A stretch of DNA of 63,135 nt. Source: an uncultured Collinsella sp. GTDB lineage: Bacteria; Actinomycetota; Coriobacteriia; Coriobacteriales; Coriobacteriaceae. Positions 35,921-44,888 of the stretch are shown here, piece after piece (position 1 is the stretch's first letter; every line of letters begins with the position of its first letter). The stretch lies in contig UQIL01000013.1 of the NCBI GenBank assembly GCA_900541025.1, forward strand, positions 1-63,135, written 5' to 3'. The position numbers and the translations under genes are program-made. The notes below the pieces were generated by a model. It saw nothing but the letters and a program-made list of their open reading frames with translations, was not told where the DNA came from and ran no database searches.

Positions 35921-36348
35921 AGTGTCTTTATGTGGTTCAGCGCACCCAACAGTACCGTTTGATTTCGCTCAAAGCATAAACGAAACCATGCATATATTCC
36001 CAAGGCAATCAGGCATGGCGTCACGAAAACCCCGGCAGCGATTGAATTGTTGCCCGCCCATGCAGACAGACACCCTCCGACCGTAAGTGAGATGATCATG
36101 CTGATCACGCTGGGGGCCCAACTCGTATAATGCACCCCACTCACCGCCTGTTCGACTATTTCGCATTTCTTTTTCAGGCTAATGTCCTCATCCACTTCAC
36201 CAAGAGAAAAGTCCACTCCCGAAATTAAATCGAGCAATTCAGCCTCACTGTAGCCGCCTTCCTTGAATCTTTTAATGAAGAAACCTCCTGGTCCAGGCCC
36301 ACAGATAGGACGGTTTACACGAAACAGTTCCTTATAGGCGATTCCCAT
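35911..36348 (-). CDS. hypothetical two-helix membrane protein, 145 aa
   Basis: Not recognised. A soluble N-terminal 70 residues (a Gly/Pro patch ICGPGPGGFFIKRFKEGG, then an acidic helix) are followed by two membrane helices (VISMIISLTVGGCLSAWAG and GVFVTPCLIALGIYAWFRL) and a short tail. AAGGAG lies 6 nt before the ATG at 36348. It sits at the end of the minus-strand run that includes ClpP and the coupling ATPase, 87 nt after the preceding gene. Confidence 0.6.
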   Translation of the reverse strand: MGIAYKELFRVNRPICGPGPGGFFIKRFKEGGYSEAELLDLISGVDFSLGEVDEDISLKKKCEIVEQAVSGVHYTSWAPSVISMIISLTVGGCLSAWAGNNSIAAGVFVTPCLIALGIYAWFRLCFERNQTVLLGALNHIKTLQP

Positions 36349-36435
36349 TGTTAACTCCTTAAAGTGCAGATGCAATTTACGCTATCGTTCTATCATTTCG
36401 TCCGGACAGAATTTTATCGGACCGTCGGCAACCGT

Positions 36436-37254
36436 TCACAAGGACATCCCGTTCAGTAACTCCCCGCGCTCCTCATACCCGCGCTCGAGCTTCTTCCCAA
36501 GCTCCGCAGCGCAGCGCTTCGTTTCCTCGGCAAACAGGTCATCGATAGCCCTGTCAATCCGCGTGCAAGTCTGCCGATGCTCGTCCTTCCAGGGCAGGTT
36601 GAGTCCCAAACTCGCGTCCCAATAGCCGCCGAGTTTGGCGTTAATTACTTCCTCGGGATACAGCACGTCGCGGCGAATGTCCTCAACTACATCGTCCTCG
36701 TCCATATCGCAGGCCGCATCGCCCTGCTCGAGGAACTTGCGCAGCTCCTTTTGCGCCCGGATGTTGTTCAGCATGCGAACACACACCACGGCCAAAAAGC
36801 GATAACGTTCGCATAGATCCCACTCGCCTTCGAGCCATACGCGAAAGCCCAGCATTTCGCTCGCGGACTCATCATCCATCAGGATCAATTCCCACGGAAG
36901 CACATTGGCGAGTGCGTCCTCCCCCAGCCTTTGCACGCCGTCGCGCATAAAGATGCACGGCTCCACGTCGTAATAGCCAAAACCGTGGCCCGCATCGCGA
37001 CGATTGATGACATGCTTGGGCAACAGGATGATCTTGTCGCTGGGCTCGGGATCTATCTTCCGCAGCTTTTTGACCTTGCGGCGGGCGCGCTTTAGGCTGC
37101 GTTCGCCATCGCCACGGCCGCGGCCGTCCGGCTTGCCGCCGTATCGAAGGGCAACCTCACGCGCCAGGATCTTTGTGTCCGCAGCGCACAGCAGGTCGCT
37201 CACGGTGGGCAGGTCTTCCCACTCAATGCCATCGACGTCCCAAATCCTGTTCAT
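36436..37254 (-). CDS. hypothetical protein, 272 aa, in the ClpP/coupling-protein run
   Basis: Not recognised. A basic linker (RSLKRARRKVKKLRK) near residue 55 separates a small N-terminal segment from a mixed alpha/beta body with Trp-rich patches (MLGFRVWLEGEWDLCERYRF) and a helical C-terminus. Start 37254 has AGAGG at 6 nt; an in-frame ATG at 37320, 9 nt past the clpP stop, would add 22 residues and is possible. Frames open further upstream overlap clpP and are shadows. Likely co-transcribed with clpP. Confidence 0.6.
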   Translation of the reverse strand: MNRIWDVDGIEWEDLPTVSDLLCAADTKILAREVALRYGGKPDGRGRGDGERSLKRARRKVKKLRKIDPEPSDKIILLPKHVINRRDAGHGFGYYDVEPCIFMRDGVQRLGEDALANVLPWELILMDDESASEMLGFRVWLEGEWDLCERYRFLAVVCVRMLNNIRAQKELRKFLEQGDAACDMDEDDVVEDIRRDVLYPEEVINAKLGGYWDASLGLNLPWKDEHRQTCTRIDRAIDDLFAEETKRCAAELGKKLERGYEERGELLNGMSL

Positions 37255-37328
37255 GTTCAACCTCTTTCTGGCTGTGAATTTACGCACTTGTTCGCCCTGC
37301 ACAACGTACTTGTAAGGCATGCGCCCCG

Positions 37329-37931
37329 CTAGAGCGCCTTCTTGCTGGGCGCAATCACCTCGTCCACCAGGCCCAGCTCCAGAGCGCGCCTGGCGTTGCA
37401 CCAGCAGTCGCGCTCGGTGAGCTCGTGGAACTCCTGGGCGCTCAGGTTGCCATGCTCGGCCAGCAGCTCGTCCAGCTCGGCGCGCATGGCCGCTGTATGC
37501 TGGGCCACGATCTCGATATCGGTCTGCTGCGCCATGCCCGTGCCGCCCATCAGTTGGTGGATGAGCACCTGCGTGTGGCGGTACACCTGACGGTGGTCGC
37601 CGCAGGCCAAGATCACCGCGGCCATCGAGGCCACGACGCCCTCGCCCACCGTGATCACGGGGCAATCGAGCGACTGCATGGTGTCGATGAGCGCCAGCCC
37701 CGCCGTGACGCTGCCGCCCGGGCTGTTGATGATGAGGGTGATGGGCTCGGTCGCACTTTGATGCTCCAGCACCAGCATGGACTTAATAAGGCCGTTGCAG
37801 GTCGCATCGTTGACCTCGCCCTCCAGCAGCAGCACACGGCTGTTGAGCAGTTCGCTTGCCATATCGACAGCGGCAACACGGCCGTCCTTGGACTTCTTTA
37901 TGATGCTGGGCTCACGATACATAACGGGCAT
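37329..37931 (-). CDS. ClpP-family serine protease paralog
   Basis: 200 residues, normal ClpP length. Catalytic triad in place: Ser102 in EGVVASMAA, His125 in VLIHQLMGG, Asp176 in TERDCW; INSPGGSVTAG forms the substrate-binding strand. No ClpX or ClpA lies nearby, so it is not the usual housekeeping clpP-clpX unit. It sits between a VirD4-like ATPase and an unknown gene on an apparently mobile segment. It could be a plasmid-type ClpP that borrows a host unfoldase, or a head-maturation-like protease. The active site is intact. Confidence 0.85.
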   Translation of the reverse strand: MPVMYREPSIIKKSKDGRVAAVDMASELLNSRVLLLEGEVNDATCNGLIKSMLVLEHQSATEPITLIINSPGGSVTAGLALIDTMQSLDCPVITVGEGVVASMAAVILACGDHRQVYRHTQVLIHQLMGGTGMAQQTDIEIVAQHTAAMRAELDELLAEHGNLSAQEFHELTERDCWCNARRALELGLVDEVIAPSKKAL

Positions 37932-38046
37932 GGCAATTCCCTTCTAAACGGAATCGGTAAGGAGGCAAAAACTGGACCGCACGGCTTACGACTAACGGAA
38001 GCCGTGCGACAAAACATGCAAGATGGGGTACACAAAGCTGCAAGGG

Positions 38047-39531
38047 CTAATCCCTCAGCCACTTGGCAGCATTGGGATGATCGGCGCAAAAGTACTTCTT
38101 GGCGCGGAAGGGACGCATGCCGGTCACCTTGACCAGGCAATCGGTGCGGGGCATAAGCCCAACCTCGCCTGGGGTCATCACGCAACCGCGCACATCTACG
38201 GCAGTGCGCTCGGCGCCCACGTACTTGGTGCCCAAAACCGACTCGCCACACAGTTCGCTTATGTAGTTCTGCGTCGCGATGTTGCTGCCGCCGCCCATAT
38301 AGACCAAACTATCGCAGTTATCGAGGATGGTAAGCGCCGTGGATTTGCCGTACACGACATCGAGCTGGCTCAGCGATTGCGCACACATCAAAAAGCTAAT
38401 GCCGCGACTGCGCACAGTCGCAATGCTGCGCTCAAAATCGGGGATGCGGCCCACATTGGGAAACTCATCGAGCACAAACTGCACGCGACGCTGCAAATGG
38501 CCGCTGGGGCTGGCATCGGCACGGCGCTGGGCAAGGTTAAACAGCTGCTTAAGGGCAACGTTCGCAAGCCATGCATTAGCCGAATCGTTGTCGCTCACCT
38601 TAAGATCGATCATGCGCTTGCCCTCGTCAATACGATCAAGACGCATCTCGTCATTCTCAAAAACGCGCATGAGCTGAGGCGTCTTAAGCCGCGAGATAGT
38701 TGCATTGAGCGTGATCAGAATACTCTTAAGCGTCCTATCTGCCGCACCTCGAAAATCGCGATACTGCTCAACGCCATACAGATCAGCGTTCTCCGCACCA
38801 AACTTATCGAGAAACTCCCTGGACTCCACCTCTTCTACAAGGTAGTCCAACGGGAATCGCCCCTCACCATCTCCCGTAACCTTGATGAGCGCAGCCAGTT
38901 TAAAGACGTTGTTCATCTTAAGGTAGCGGCGCGGGGCATTGGGGTCCTCACCCGGCGTAAGGGTGCCGGCAAGGGTCTCCAGGAGGAACAGGATTCCAAC
39001 AATCGCTCGAAGCAGCAGGTCGCTCGCGTTATTCCAGAACGGATCATACCTAAGGCTACGGCCGTCAGGATCGACCCCCTCCATGATTGCCGCCACTGTG
39101 GTGGGGATATCCTCGACATCCATCACGTAACGCAGAGGGTCGTATCCGGCCGACTGCTCGGGATTAACAGTATCGAGAACCGTTACCTCGTAGCCGTCCT
39201 CTTCAAAGCCTTTCCCCGTACGGCGCAGCAGCTCACCCTTGGTGCCTGTGACCACATAACAGCATTCGTGGTGATTGAGCAGGTTGGGCAAAATGAAACT
39301 CGCCGTTTTGCCGCTGCCGGTACCTCCAAAGGCAAAAACATTGTTGGACACACTCGTCTCCCAATGCTTGTCGTCCTCGTAGAACGCCACCGTGGCACCC
39401 TGCGCCAGGATCACGTCGCGCTGCTCATCGCCGGACGACAGCGCCCGCATCTCCTCCTTAGTCGCCCACTTCTTGGTCTGATACTCCGTTTGCTGCGCGG
39501 CCTCGTAGCCGTACATCTTGATGACTGGCAT
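38047..39531 (-). CDS. VirD4/TraG-type coupling ATPase
   Basis: 494 residues. Walker A in FAFGGTGSGKTASFILPN (69-76), Walker B FVLDEFPNVGRIPDFE near 320, then RSRGISFLMCAQSLSQL, the standard VirD4/TraG order. No strong N-terminal membrane helices are visible, so it resembles the shorter soluble coupling proteins of some Gram-positive elements. In conjugation it feeds the relaxase-DNA complex to the transfer channel. No relaxase, VirB4 or VirB6 gene is in the window. A non-conjugative role is possible. Confidence 0.88.
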   Translation of the reverse strand: MPVIKMYGYEAAQQTEYQTKKWATKEEMRALSSGDEQRDVILAQGATVAFYEDDKHWETSVSNNVFAFGGTGSGKTASFILPNLLNHHECCYVVTGTKGELLRRTGKGFEEDGYEVTVLDTVNPEQSAGYDPLRYVMDVEDIPTTVAAIMEGVDPDGRSLRYDPFWNNASDLLLRAIVGILFLLETLAGTLTPGEDPNAPRRYLKMNNVFKLAALIKVTGDGEGRFPLDYLVEEVESREFLDKFGAENADLYGVEQYRDFRGAADRTLKSILITLNATISRLKTPQLMRVFENDEMRLDRIDEGKRMIDLKVSDNDSANAWLANVALKQLFNLAQRRADASPSGHLQRRVQFVLDEFPNVGRIPDFERSIATVRSRGISFLMCAQSLSQLDVVYGKSTALTILDNCDSLVYMGGGSNIATQNYISELCGESVLGTKYVGAERTAVDVRGCVMTPGEVGLMPRTDCLVKVTGMRPFRAKKYFCADHPNAAKWLRD

Positions 39532-39568
39532 GGCGTGACCCCTTTCTTGTCCGTGGCGTTAGTGGTTG

Positions 39569-40486
39569 TTAAGCAATGCGATCGTCGCCGTCGTCCTCAT
39601 TGAGCTGTGCCAAGTGCGGCGACTTGGTCGCGTGACCGATCAGGCGCTCGGCCTGCGCCAGATAACTCTCGCGAGCAGCAGTTGAGACCGTTGTGTCGCC
39701 CAGGTACGCAAGCAGTGCATGGATCATCAGCTTGTCAAGCAGGTCGTAATCTTTATGATGCTTGATATTGAGGAGATAGCGATTTTCGAGTCCGTGTACT
39801 TTGTTGGTCAAATCGATTTCCATCTTTTCCTCCATGTAATAAAAAGTGTGTCGTTCGTCCAAAAGTGCCTCAAACGGGCGTTTGACGCATAACTCAAAGT
39901 TGAAACGCGGACTCGTATCGAACACGCGTCGCTGCACCTTGAGGTAGCGCTTATAAAACATGACGGCATCATCTTCATCCGCCGTAAAGCCACGCGATCC
40001 ATCGCGGTGCAGCCGGTCGCATGGCTTTCTGCCATCGGTATGGCGCACGAAGGAGGACGGGATATAGGCACCCTGCTTGGTGCTGTACTTCATCCCTGTC
40101 GCAACTTCCTCGAACAAGAGAACACCAGCCGATTTAAAGCCCGCAGTACGCCCGTGCCTAAACATACTCACCACAGTCGCTACACTGCCTATGCGGCTAT
40201 CGCGCGGGGGAAAATACAGTGGCAGCAAAGCGAGTGTCGCGGCAGTCAAAAGTTCGCGGGCCTCGTGTACATCGGCTCGATACTGCTCGGGCACCAGCCC
40301 GGGAATATCGGGCGAGCGCTCTTCCAGCACGCCAACGAGCGATTTGGCCAGGCGCTCGACGTTCTTCTCGCCGCAGTACGGACACGGAAGAGACCGTTCT
40401 ACCTTTCCGTTCATTTCGCACATGTCGCGGAGATCCTCGTCGATCGCACTGAGGAATGCCTCGTAGATGTTGTCCCGTTTCTTCAT
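39569..40486 (-). CDS. hypothetical protein with N-terminal zinc-ribbon, 305 aa
   Basis: Not recognised as a family. Residues 34-38 (CPYCG) make one half of a possible zinc knuckle. The central part (ADEDDAVMFYKRYLKVQRRV ... FNFELCVKRPFEALL) and a helical C-terminus (DKLMIHALLAYLGDTTVSTAARESYLAQAERLIGH broken here by my description) suggest an element-specific regulatory or structural protein. It lies 37 nt upstream of the coupling ATPase on the same strand and is the first visible gene of that run. The stretch before its start holds paired inverted repeats. Confidence 0.6.
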   Translation of the reverse strand: MKKRDNIYEAFLSAIDEDLRDMCEMNGKVERSLPCPYCGEKNVERLAKSLVGVLEERSPDIPGLVPEQYRADVHEARELLTAATLALLPLYFPPRDSRIGSVATVVSMFRHGRTAGFKSAGVLLFEEVATGMKYSTKQGAYIPSSFVRHTDGRKPCDRLHRDGSRGFTADEDDAVMFYKRYLKVQRRVFDTSPRFNFELCVKRPFEALLDERHTFYYMEEKMEIDLTNKVHGLENRYLLNIKHHKDYDLLDKLMIHALLAYLGDTTVSTAARESYLAQAERLIGHATKSPHLAQLNEDDGDDRIA

Positions 40487-40775
40487 GAATGTTTCTTTCT
40501 ATCCGGTTTCGGGTGTTTGGTGTAAGTCTGTTCTAAGTTTTAGAATGCTCTGAGGTATGGATGATGACAATCGACCTAACCTGCAGCTTCGTTAGTGAAA
40601 TCACCCTGCTTGATAGCGCGGTTTGCCTAAAGGCTGTGTAGCGATTGCATCAAGCAGTTGGTATTGAGTTGGTTTTGGATTGCTTCGAGGATAGCACAGT
40701 AGGCTGTTCTCGTCATTAGAAATTTTAAAATTTTTCTGCTATTATATAGCCCACTAAGAAGAAAGGGCTCTATAC
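40487..40775. promoter_or_regulatory. divergent promoter region with inverted repeats
   Basis: CTGCTTGAT near 40607 is matched by ATCAAGCAG near 40649 (9-bp arms, about 33-nt gap). An AT-rich stretch follows, with AAATTTTAAAATTT and TATTATATA near 40725-40750, a plausible promoter for the plus-strand gene at 40776. The region separates the island genes (minus) from a specificity-like gene (plus). Confidence 0.5.
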
Positions 40776-42209
40776 ATGCGTGAAACAACATCATTGCCAC
40801 GTCTCACCGCCGCCGCCCTCTCGCGCGCGCTTAACCTAGAACAAGGCAGCCGCCTACTCACCGTTCGCCTACCTGGCGCCATCGGCTGCGAGGCGCTTCG
40901 TGAATGCTTCAGGCTGAACGGCAACGGCGTACCTAATATTTGCGAACTTGAGCCCGGCAAGCAGAACACGGGCAATGACAACGCGGCGCCGGTGTTTATC
41001 GATGCCACAGCTTGCGTTCGCAAACGTTTTCGCGAAATCAACAGCGCATGTGAGGCGCTCATTAATGATCTGGAGCCTGGCTACCTGGGCTTCTGCGATT
41101 GGGAGGCCTATCTCTGGTGCCTGTATGCACTAGCCCTCTCCGGTCGTACTCGAGCCGCCGTACTGCTGCCGTTCGAGTCTTTGGACAACGCCGAGCAGGC
41201 ACGCGCGATTCTGTTGCGCGAGGGGCTCGTCGAAAGCGTCCTATATCACCCGCTCGCCGAATCTCCGATGCACGGCATGTACGCACTTATTGTATTGTCG
41301 ACGGGAAATCGCAGCGTTTCATTCCGCAATGCCGCCACGCCCATGCCACGCCTTCGGTTTGCCGACGGGGCTCGCTACCCCAATCTTCCCTTGGCTTTCT
41401 CCCCTGACTGGAGCGGCATCGAGTGCGACTCACGCAAAACGGTTTCCATTGAAACCGTCGAGCTCGAAACGCGCAAGCTACTCCAACACCACGCCGCGCT
41501 CTCCAAAGGCAGGGTTGGCCTGATCTCCGTAGCTCAAAACTACAGCGCAACGCTCGGCGACAGCTTTATGCGCGTGGTGCCGTTTATGCCCCGAGACAGC
41601 ACCACCTCGGATGACATCGACGCTGTCGAGGTGCGCCGCATTTCATCTCAGGATTTCCGCAACGGCTATTTGCTGCCCAAGGATGTTGCGGAAGGCGCGT
41701 CGGAGCTGGATTCCGAACCTGTAAAGGTAAGTCCAGACGTGTTGGCTCGTTACGAGCTTCGTTGCGGCGATATCGTCATGCCGCGCATACTCGGTCGTTA
41801 CGGCGCGTCAAACCTACTTGTGGTCGGCATCGATGATGCAAAGCAGCATCTAGTTGCCTCGCACAACACCACCGCCATTCGCCCGGCGATTCCAACGATG
41901 ACCGACGAGGAGCGCATGGTGTATGCAGAGATGGTCGCGGCGTACCTCACCGACGGCCATGGGTCCATAGTTTTGCAGGTATTGTCCGACAATCAGTACA
42001 GCCACGCCATCCGCCCTACCGATCTGTTCGAGATCGAAGTCCCACCAGCACTCGACCCGCGTACGCGCGAGTATAGCGAATCCATCAATCGCTTTGCCGA
42101 GGTCGTAAGGGCCAAGAAACAAGCCGAGGCCGCTGTCGCCCAAGCCCAGCGCAACCTCGAAGCCGCAAAGAAGGCCGTTACTCAGGTGGTCGACCAGGCC
42201 TGTGAGTAG
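40776..42209 (+). CDS. orphan type I R-M-like protein (HsdM-tail plus HsdS-like)
   Basis: 477 residues. The N-terminal half (AAVLLPFESLDNAEQARAIL, VESVLYHPLAESPMHGMYAL) resembles the C-terminal part of an N6-adenine methylase without its SAM and NPPF motifs. The second half (DVLARYELRCGDIVMPRILG, LVASHNTTAIRP) resembles the target-recognition repeat of HsdS, followed by a long coiled coil (AKKQAEAAVAQAQRNLEAAKK) like the conserved HsdS helix. GAAAGGG precedes the ATG. No HsdR or catalytic HsdM is visible. It may be a remnant, or a modern DNA-binding protein derived from such parts. Confidence 0.5.
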   Translation: MRETTSLPRLTAAALSRALNLEQGSRLLTVRLPGAIGCEALRECFRLNGNGVPNICELEPGKQNTGNDNAAPVFIDATACVRKRFREINSACEALINDLEPGYLGFCDWEAYLWCLYALALSGRTRAAVLLPFESLDNAEQARAILLREGLVESVLYHPLAESPMHGMYALIVLSTGNRSVSFRNAATPMPRLRFADGARYPNLPLAFSPDWSGIECDSRKTVSIETVELETRKLLQHHAALSKGRVGLISVAQNYSATLGDSFMRVVPFMPRDSTTSDDIDAVEVRRISSQDFRNGYLLPKDVAEGASELDSEPVKVSPDVLARYELRCGDIVMPRILGRYGASNLLVVGIDDAKQHLVASHNTTAIRPAIPTMTDEERMVYAEMVAAYLTDGHGSIVLQVLSDNQYSHAIRPTDLFEIEVPPALDPRTREYSESINRFAEVVRAKKQAEAAVAQAQRNLEAAKKAVTQVVDQACE

Positions 42210-42235
42210 CGCATACATAGGCAGTAGAAACGTCT

Positions 42236-42272
42236 TAAGCCGGCGGCAGGAACTAATCCTGCCGCCGGCTTA
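42236..42272. terminator. bidirectional terminator between convergent genes
   Basis: TAAGCCGGCGGCAGGA and its complement flank a 5-nt loop (ACTAA): a 16-bp perfect stem between the stop at 42209 (plus) and at 42283 (minus). The flanks (TCTTAAG, CTTAACTA) give only short T-runs. Confidence 0.8.
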
Positions 42273-42282
42273 ACTATCTAGC

Positions 42283-43173
42283 CTATTCCCATCCCGTGGT
42301 CTGAGGATTCCATTTGCGCACATTCGCCGAATGATTAAAGCACGGTGTATACAACCGATTGACGACCCCTTCTGCCCCAGCAATGTTCCCCGCGAGATCA
42401 AGTACCCCCGCCTGCCTCGCCATCTTTATGTACTGCGCAGAACCATTTTGTTTCCACCAGAGAGGCGCCACGAACTCTTCCGGCATTGCCACCTTGCGGG
42501 CAGACGCTTCTTTCTCGACTCTCTCGACAAGCGTAGCCCCATCGACGAAGCAAGTTTTTGCGTACACCAAGATGTCGACTATATCCTTGATTCGCGAAGA
42601 GGCACGGCCCTCATGCATCTCTATCATTGCGAGCAATTTATCTGCAAGGGCACTCTCCACTCGGCACACTCGATAGTCGCAGACTGGGAGCCCCTCGATA
42701 TTCAAACGATCGATCGGCGCAAGAACCTCAGGCTCAAGTCCCCGCACTTCATCAATTACCAAGTCAATTGAAATTGGCTGTAGCTTCTTGGTTCCCATAA
42801 AGGGGGTGAACCACACCTTCGCACCGCACCGATACTCATCTTCTTCTTTGATCTGCTCTGCACGATCAAAGACGAACGAAACGAAATCCTCCAGATCAAT
42901 CGAAGCAGCCTGCACCAGATCGGCAATAGCCTCTTCGAGACTTTCCTCTTGAGCAACCAAGTCAATATCCCTTGTGACACGCGCATCGAGTGTTCGCGCT
43001 AGGACGCTTTGGCCACCCTTGAGCACAAAGCTGCCGTCATCTTCTGAAAAAACGCGACATAGGAAGCGATGAAAGTAGAAACCGACGATCGCCCGATTAG
43101 TATCCATCGGCGATTCTCTTGCGGCATCCCTAACAGCCATCTCCAGTGCGGCAGGTGTTTTGTACTTCACCAT
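42283..43173 (-). CDS. AbiEii-type nucleotidyltransferase toxin
   Basis: 296 residues. The nucleotidyltransferase motif is intact: LKGGQSVLAR with Lys52-Gly53-Gly54, then TRDIDLV (Asp69, Asp71). Further family landmarks are the basic residue in a VCRVESALADKLLAM segment near 160-170. AbiEii/MenT-like toxins add nucleotides to tRNA 3' ends and arrest growth during phage attack. It lies 15 nt after the antitoxin gene. All catalytic residues I can identify are present. Confidence 0.85.
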   Translation of the reverse strand: MVKYKTPAALEMAVRDAARESPMDTNRAIVGFYFHRFLCRVFSEDDGSFVLKGGQSVLARTLDARVTRDIDLVAQEESLEEAIADLVQAASIDLEDFVSFVFDRAEQIKEEDEYRCGAKVWFTPFMGTKKLQPISIDLVIDEVRGLEPEVLAPIDRLNIEGLPVCDYRVCRVESALADKLLAMIEMHEGRASSRIKDIVDILVYAKTCFVDGATLVERVEKEASARKVAMPEEFVAPLWWKQNGSAQYIKMARQAGVLDLAGNIAGAEGVVNRLYTPCFNHSANVRKWNPQTTGWE

Positions 43174-43188
43174 GCCCTCCGTTTCTCA

Positions 43189-43812
43189 TTACCCGTTCAG
43201 CGTCGTCAACAAGGGCATCATCAACTCGCGTCGTTTGGCAGTTTTAGAGTTCTCCTCTACAAGACCTCTCAGCCGCTGTATATCGAGCCCTCGACCAAGC
43301 GCGTCGTTATAGGCATCGATAATTAATGAGGGGTCCTCGCAATCGAGGCAAAGATCAACAAGCGTGCGCTCGGGTTTAGTTACCGGCAGGCCGTCGAGCC
43401 AGACGATGTCCTGCTCAGCGATCTCGCGCTTTGCAAAAGAAAGGGATTCGTTTCTCGTATTGATGCGCATGGGCGCGGTCATCCTGTAGGGGGACAGATA
43501 GAAATCGCCCATTTGCTGCAGGTTCGCCGCAGTCGTACCGCTCACGGCGATGCCATCCCACTGGCGTTTTCTCTCCCACGCGCAAAGGGAGGGATTGGTG
43601 AGTTTCCAAAAAGCGTTGAGCTCGTCAGTGTCTCGGCGCTGCGTGCCCGACATCCGGTAGGCGCCGTGGCATATCCGTTCAAGACGCCCCACGCGGCATG
43701 AGTGTGCCAGCGCATCTCGAGAGATGTCCATACGAGCCGCCTGGGCTGTGGTGAACACGCCCTCACTCTCGGAAAGCTCGCTTATCGCCGTTATGTTGCT
43801 AAAGTACTTCAT
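43189..43812 (-). CDS. AbiEi-type antitoxin/repressor
   Basis: 207 residues. The N-terminal winged helix (GVFTTAQAARMDISRDALAHSC then RLERICHGAYRM) is the AbiEi_4-type DNA-binding domain; the C-terminal domain includes RTLVDLCLD, conserved in AbiEi. The start at 43812 was chosen because the palindromic operator at 43822-43838 lies just upstream; longer frames read through it. Type IV antitoxins act without binding the toxin and repress their own operon. Confidence 0.85.
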   Translation of the reverse strand: MKYFSNITAISELSESEGVFTTAQAARMDISRDALAHSCRVGRLERICHGAYRMSGTQRRDTDELNAFWKLTNPSLCAWERKRQWDGIAVSGTTAANLQQMGDFYLSPYRMTAPMRINTRNESLSFAKREIAEQDIVWLDGLPVTKPERTLVDLCLDCEDPSLIIDAYNDALGRGLDIQRLRGLVEENSKTAKRRELMMPLLTTLNG

Positions 43813-43821
43813 GTTGCAATT

Positions 43822-43838
43822 GTATGATATTTTCATAC
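43822..43838. promoter_or_regulatory. AbiE operator candidate
   Basis: GTATGA and TCATAC separated by 5 nt (TATTT) make a short palindrome 9 nt before the antitoxin start. AbiEi proteins bind inverted repeats at this position. Confidence 0.5.
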
Positions 43839-43934
43839 TTTTGAAACGCATTTTTGATTCTATACGATCGGTGCGCTTCGCCTATCCCATTTCTGCCGCC
43901 GGCTTGCCGTTAGGTCACCGCTCTCCGCTGCCAA

Positions 43935-44110
43935 GGTCTAATACTTTTCCGCGAAGTGAACGTCTGTTTTTGGACCCCTGAAGCATCCACATTTTTCGTC
44001 GGCAAAATCGCAGGATTTCAGCATCGAAACCGCAGGAAACGGCACCTCTAAAGTGTCGATGCTTCGGGGGTCCGATTTAGCTCGTTCACTTCTCGGGAAA
44101 GTATTAGACC
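43935..44110. repeat. long imperfect palindrome, family A copy 1
   Basis: 176 bp whose 28-nt ends are complementary with two mismatches (GGTCTAATACTTTTCC ... GGAAAGTATTAGACC). A second pair of arms inside (GGACCCCTGAAGCATC / GATGCTTCGGGGGTCC) and a core (ACCGCAGGAAACGGC) are shared with copy 2 at 46971-47152, in the same orientation. The outermost about 10 nt are unique to this copy yet still pair with each other. Confidence 0.85.
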
Positions 44111-44327
44111 TCGCTGCTAGCTACCCAGAAGGGCACCTCCCCCTTCCCCACCGCCACCCAAAAACTCATCCAACATTAATCTTGGCTCAAGAATCGCTTA
44201 ATCTATAACCTGCACTATAGAGTTCGACCGAGGGCGGGGCGGCGCCGCGCAACGCAGGCCGCCGAACGCAACGCTCGCGCCCGGGCAGATCGCCCGGCGT
44301 CGCGCCCATCGAACGAAAGGACAGGTC

Positions 44328-44870
44328 ATGGACGACCTCGAAAAAGTTGAAACCATCCGCACCAAGTGCAACGTGAGCTACACCGACGCCAAAGCCGCGC
44401 TCGACGCCGCCAACGGCAACGTTCTGGACGCCATCATTTGGCTCGAGTCGCAGGGCAAGACCCAGACCACGTCGGCGCACGCCGCCACCGAGTCTGCGCC
44501 GGTCGACGAGCCTTCGGCCGAGATGGTCGCCGCGCAGGCTGCCTACGAAAAGTCGAGCGAAAAGACCGACTTCTCCAAGAAGATGGACAGCGTGTGGGAG
44601 TACCTCAAAAAGCTCTTCCGCCTGAGCCTGGAGACCAAGTTTATCGCCACGCGCCGCGACGCCATCATCCTCAACATTCCCATCCTGATTCCCATCGTCG
44701 CGCTGTTTGCCTGGGGCGCCACGATTTGGCTGATGCTGCTTGGCCTGTTCCTTGGCATGCGCTACCGCATCGATAGCGACGGCGACGTACCCGGCAGCAT
44801 CAACAACCTGATGGACAGCGCTGCCAATGCCGCGGACGACATCAAGCAAAATCTGAACGACGACAAATAA
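44328..44870 (+). CDS. DUF4342 protein with UBA/TS-N-like helix bundle
   Basis: 180 residues. The first 45 (VETIRTKCNVSYTDAKAALD, then NGNVLDAIIWLES) form a UBA/TS-N-like three-helix domain as in DUF4342 proteins. A linker follows, then a membrane hairpin near 115-145 (IILNIPILIPIVALFAWGA, IWLMLLGLFLGM) and an acidic tail. It is first in an operon with an OmpR-type regulator and its kinase (18 nt to the next gene), so it may tune that signalling pathway or be its output at the membrane. Confidence 0.85.
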   Translation: MDDLEKVETIRTKCNVSYTDAKAALDAANGNVLDAIIWLESQGKTQTTSAHAATESAPVDEPSAEMVAAQAAYEKSSEKTDFSKKMDSVWEYLKKLFRLSLETKFIATRRDAIILNIPILIPIVALFAWGATIWLMLLGLFLGMRYRIDSDGDVPGSINNLMDSAANAADDIKQNLNDDK

Positions 44871-44888
44871 TCGCAGACGGGGGCACAC

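Noticed and set aside
37321..37665. 5' extension of the 272-aa gene through clpP
   Set aside because: The extra residues are Arg/Gly-rich shadow sequence of clpP, whose catalytic triad is intact in its own frame.
43861..44327. Insertion sequence behind family A palindromes
   Set aside because: No transposase frame lies within or next to either copy, and no target-site duplication could be recognised.
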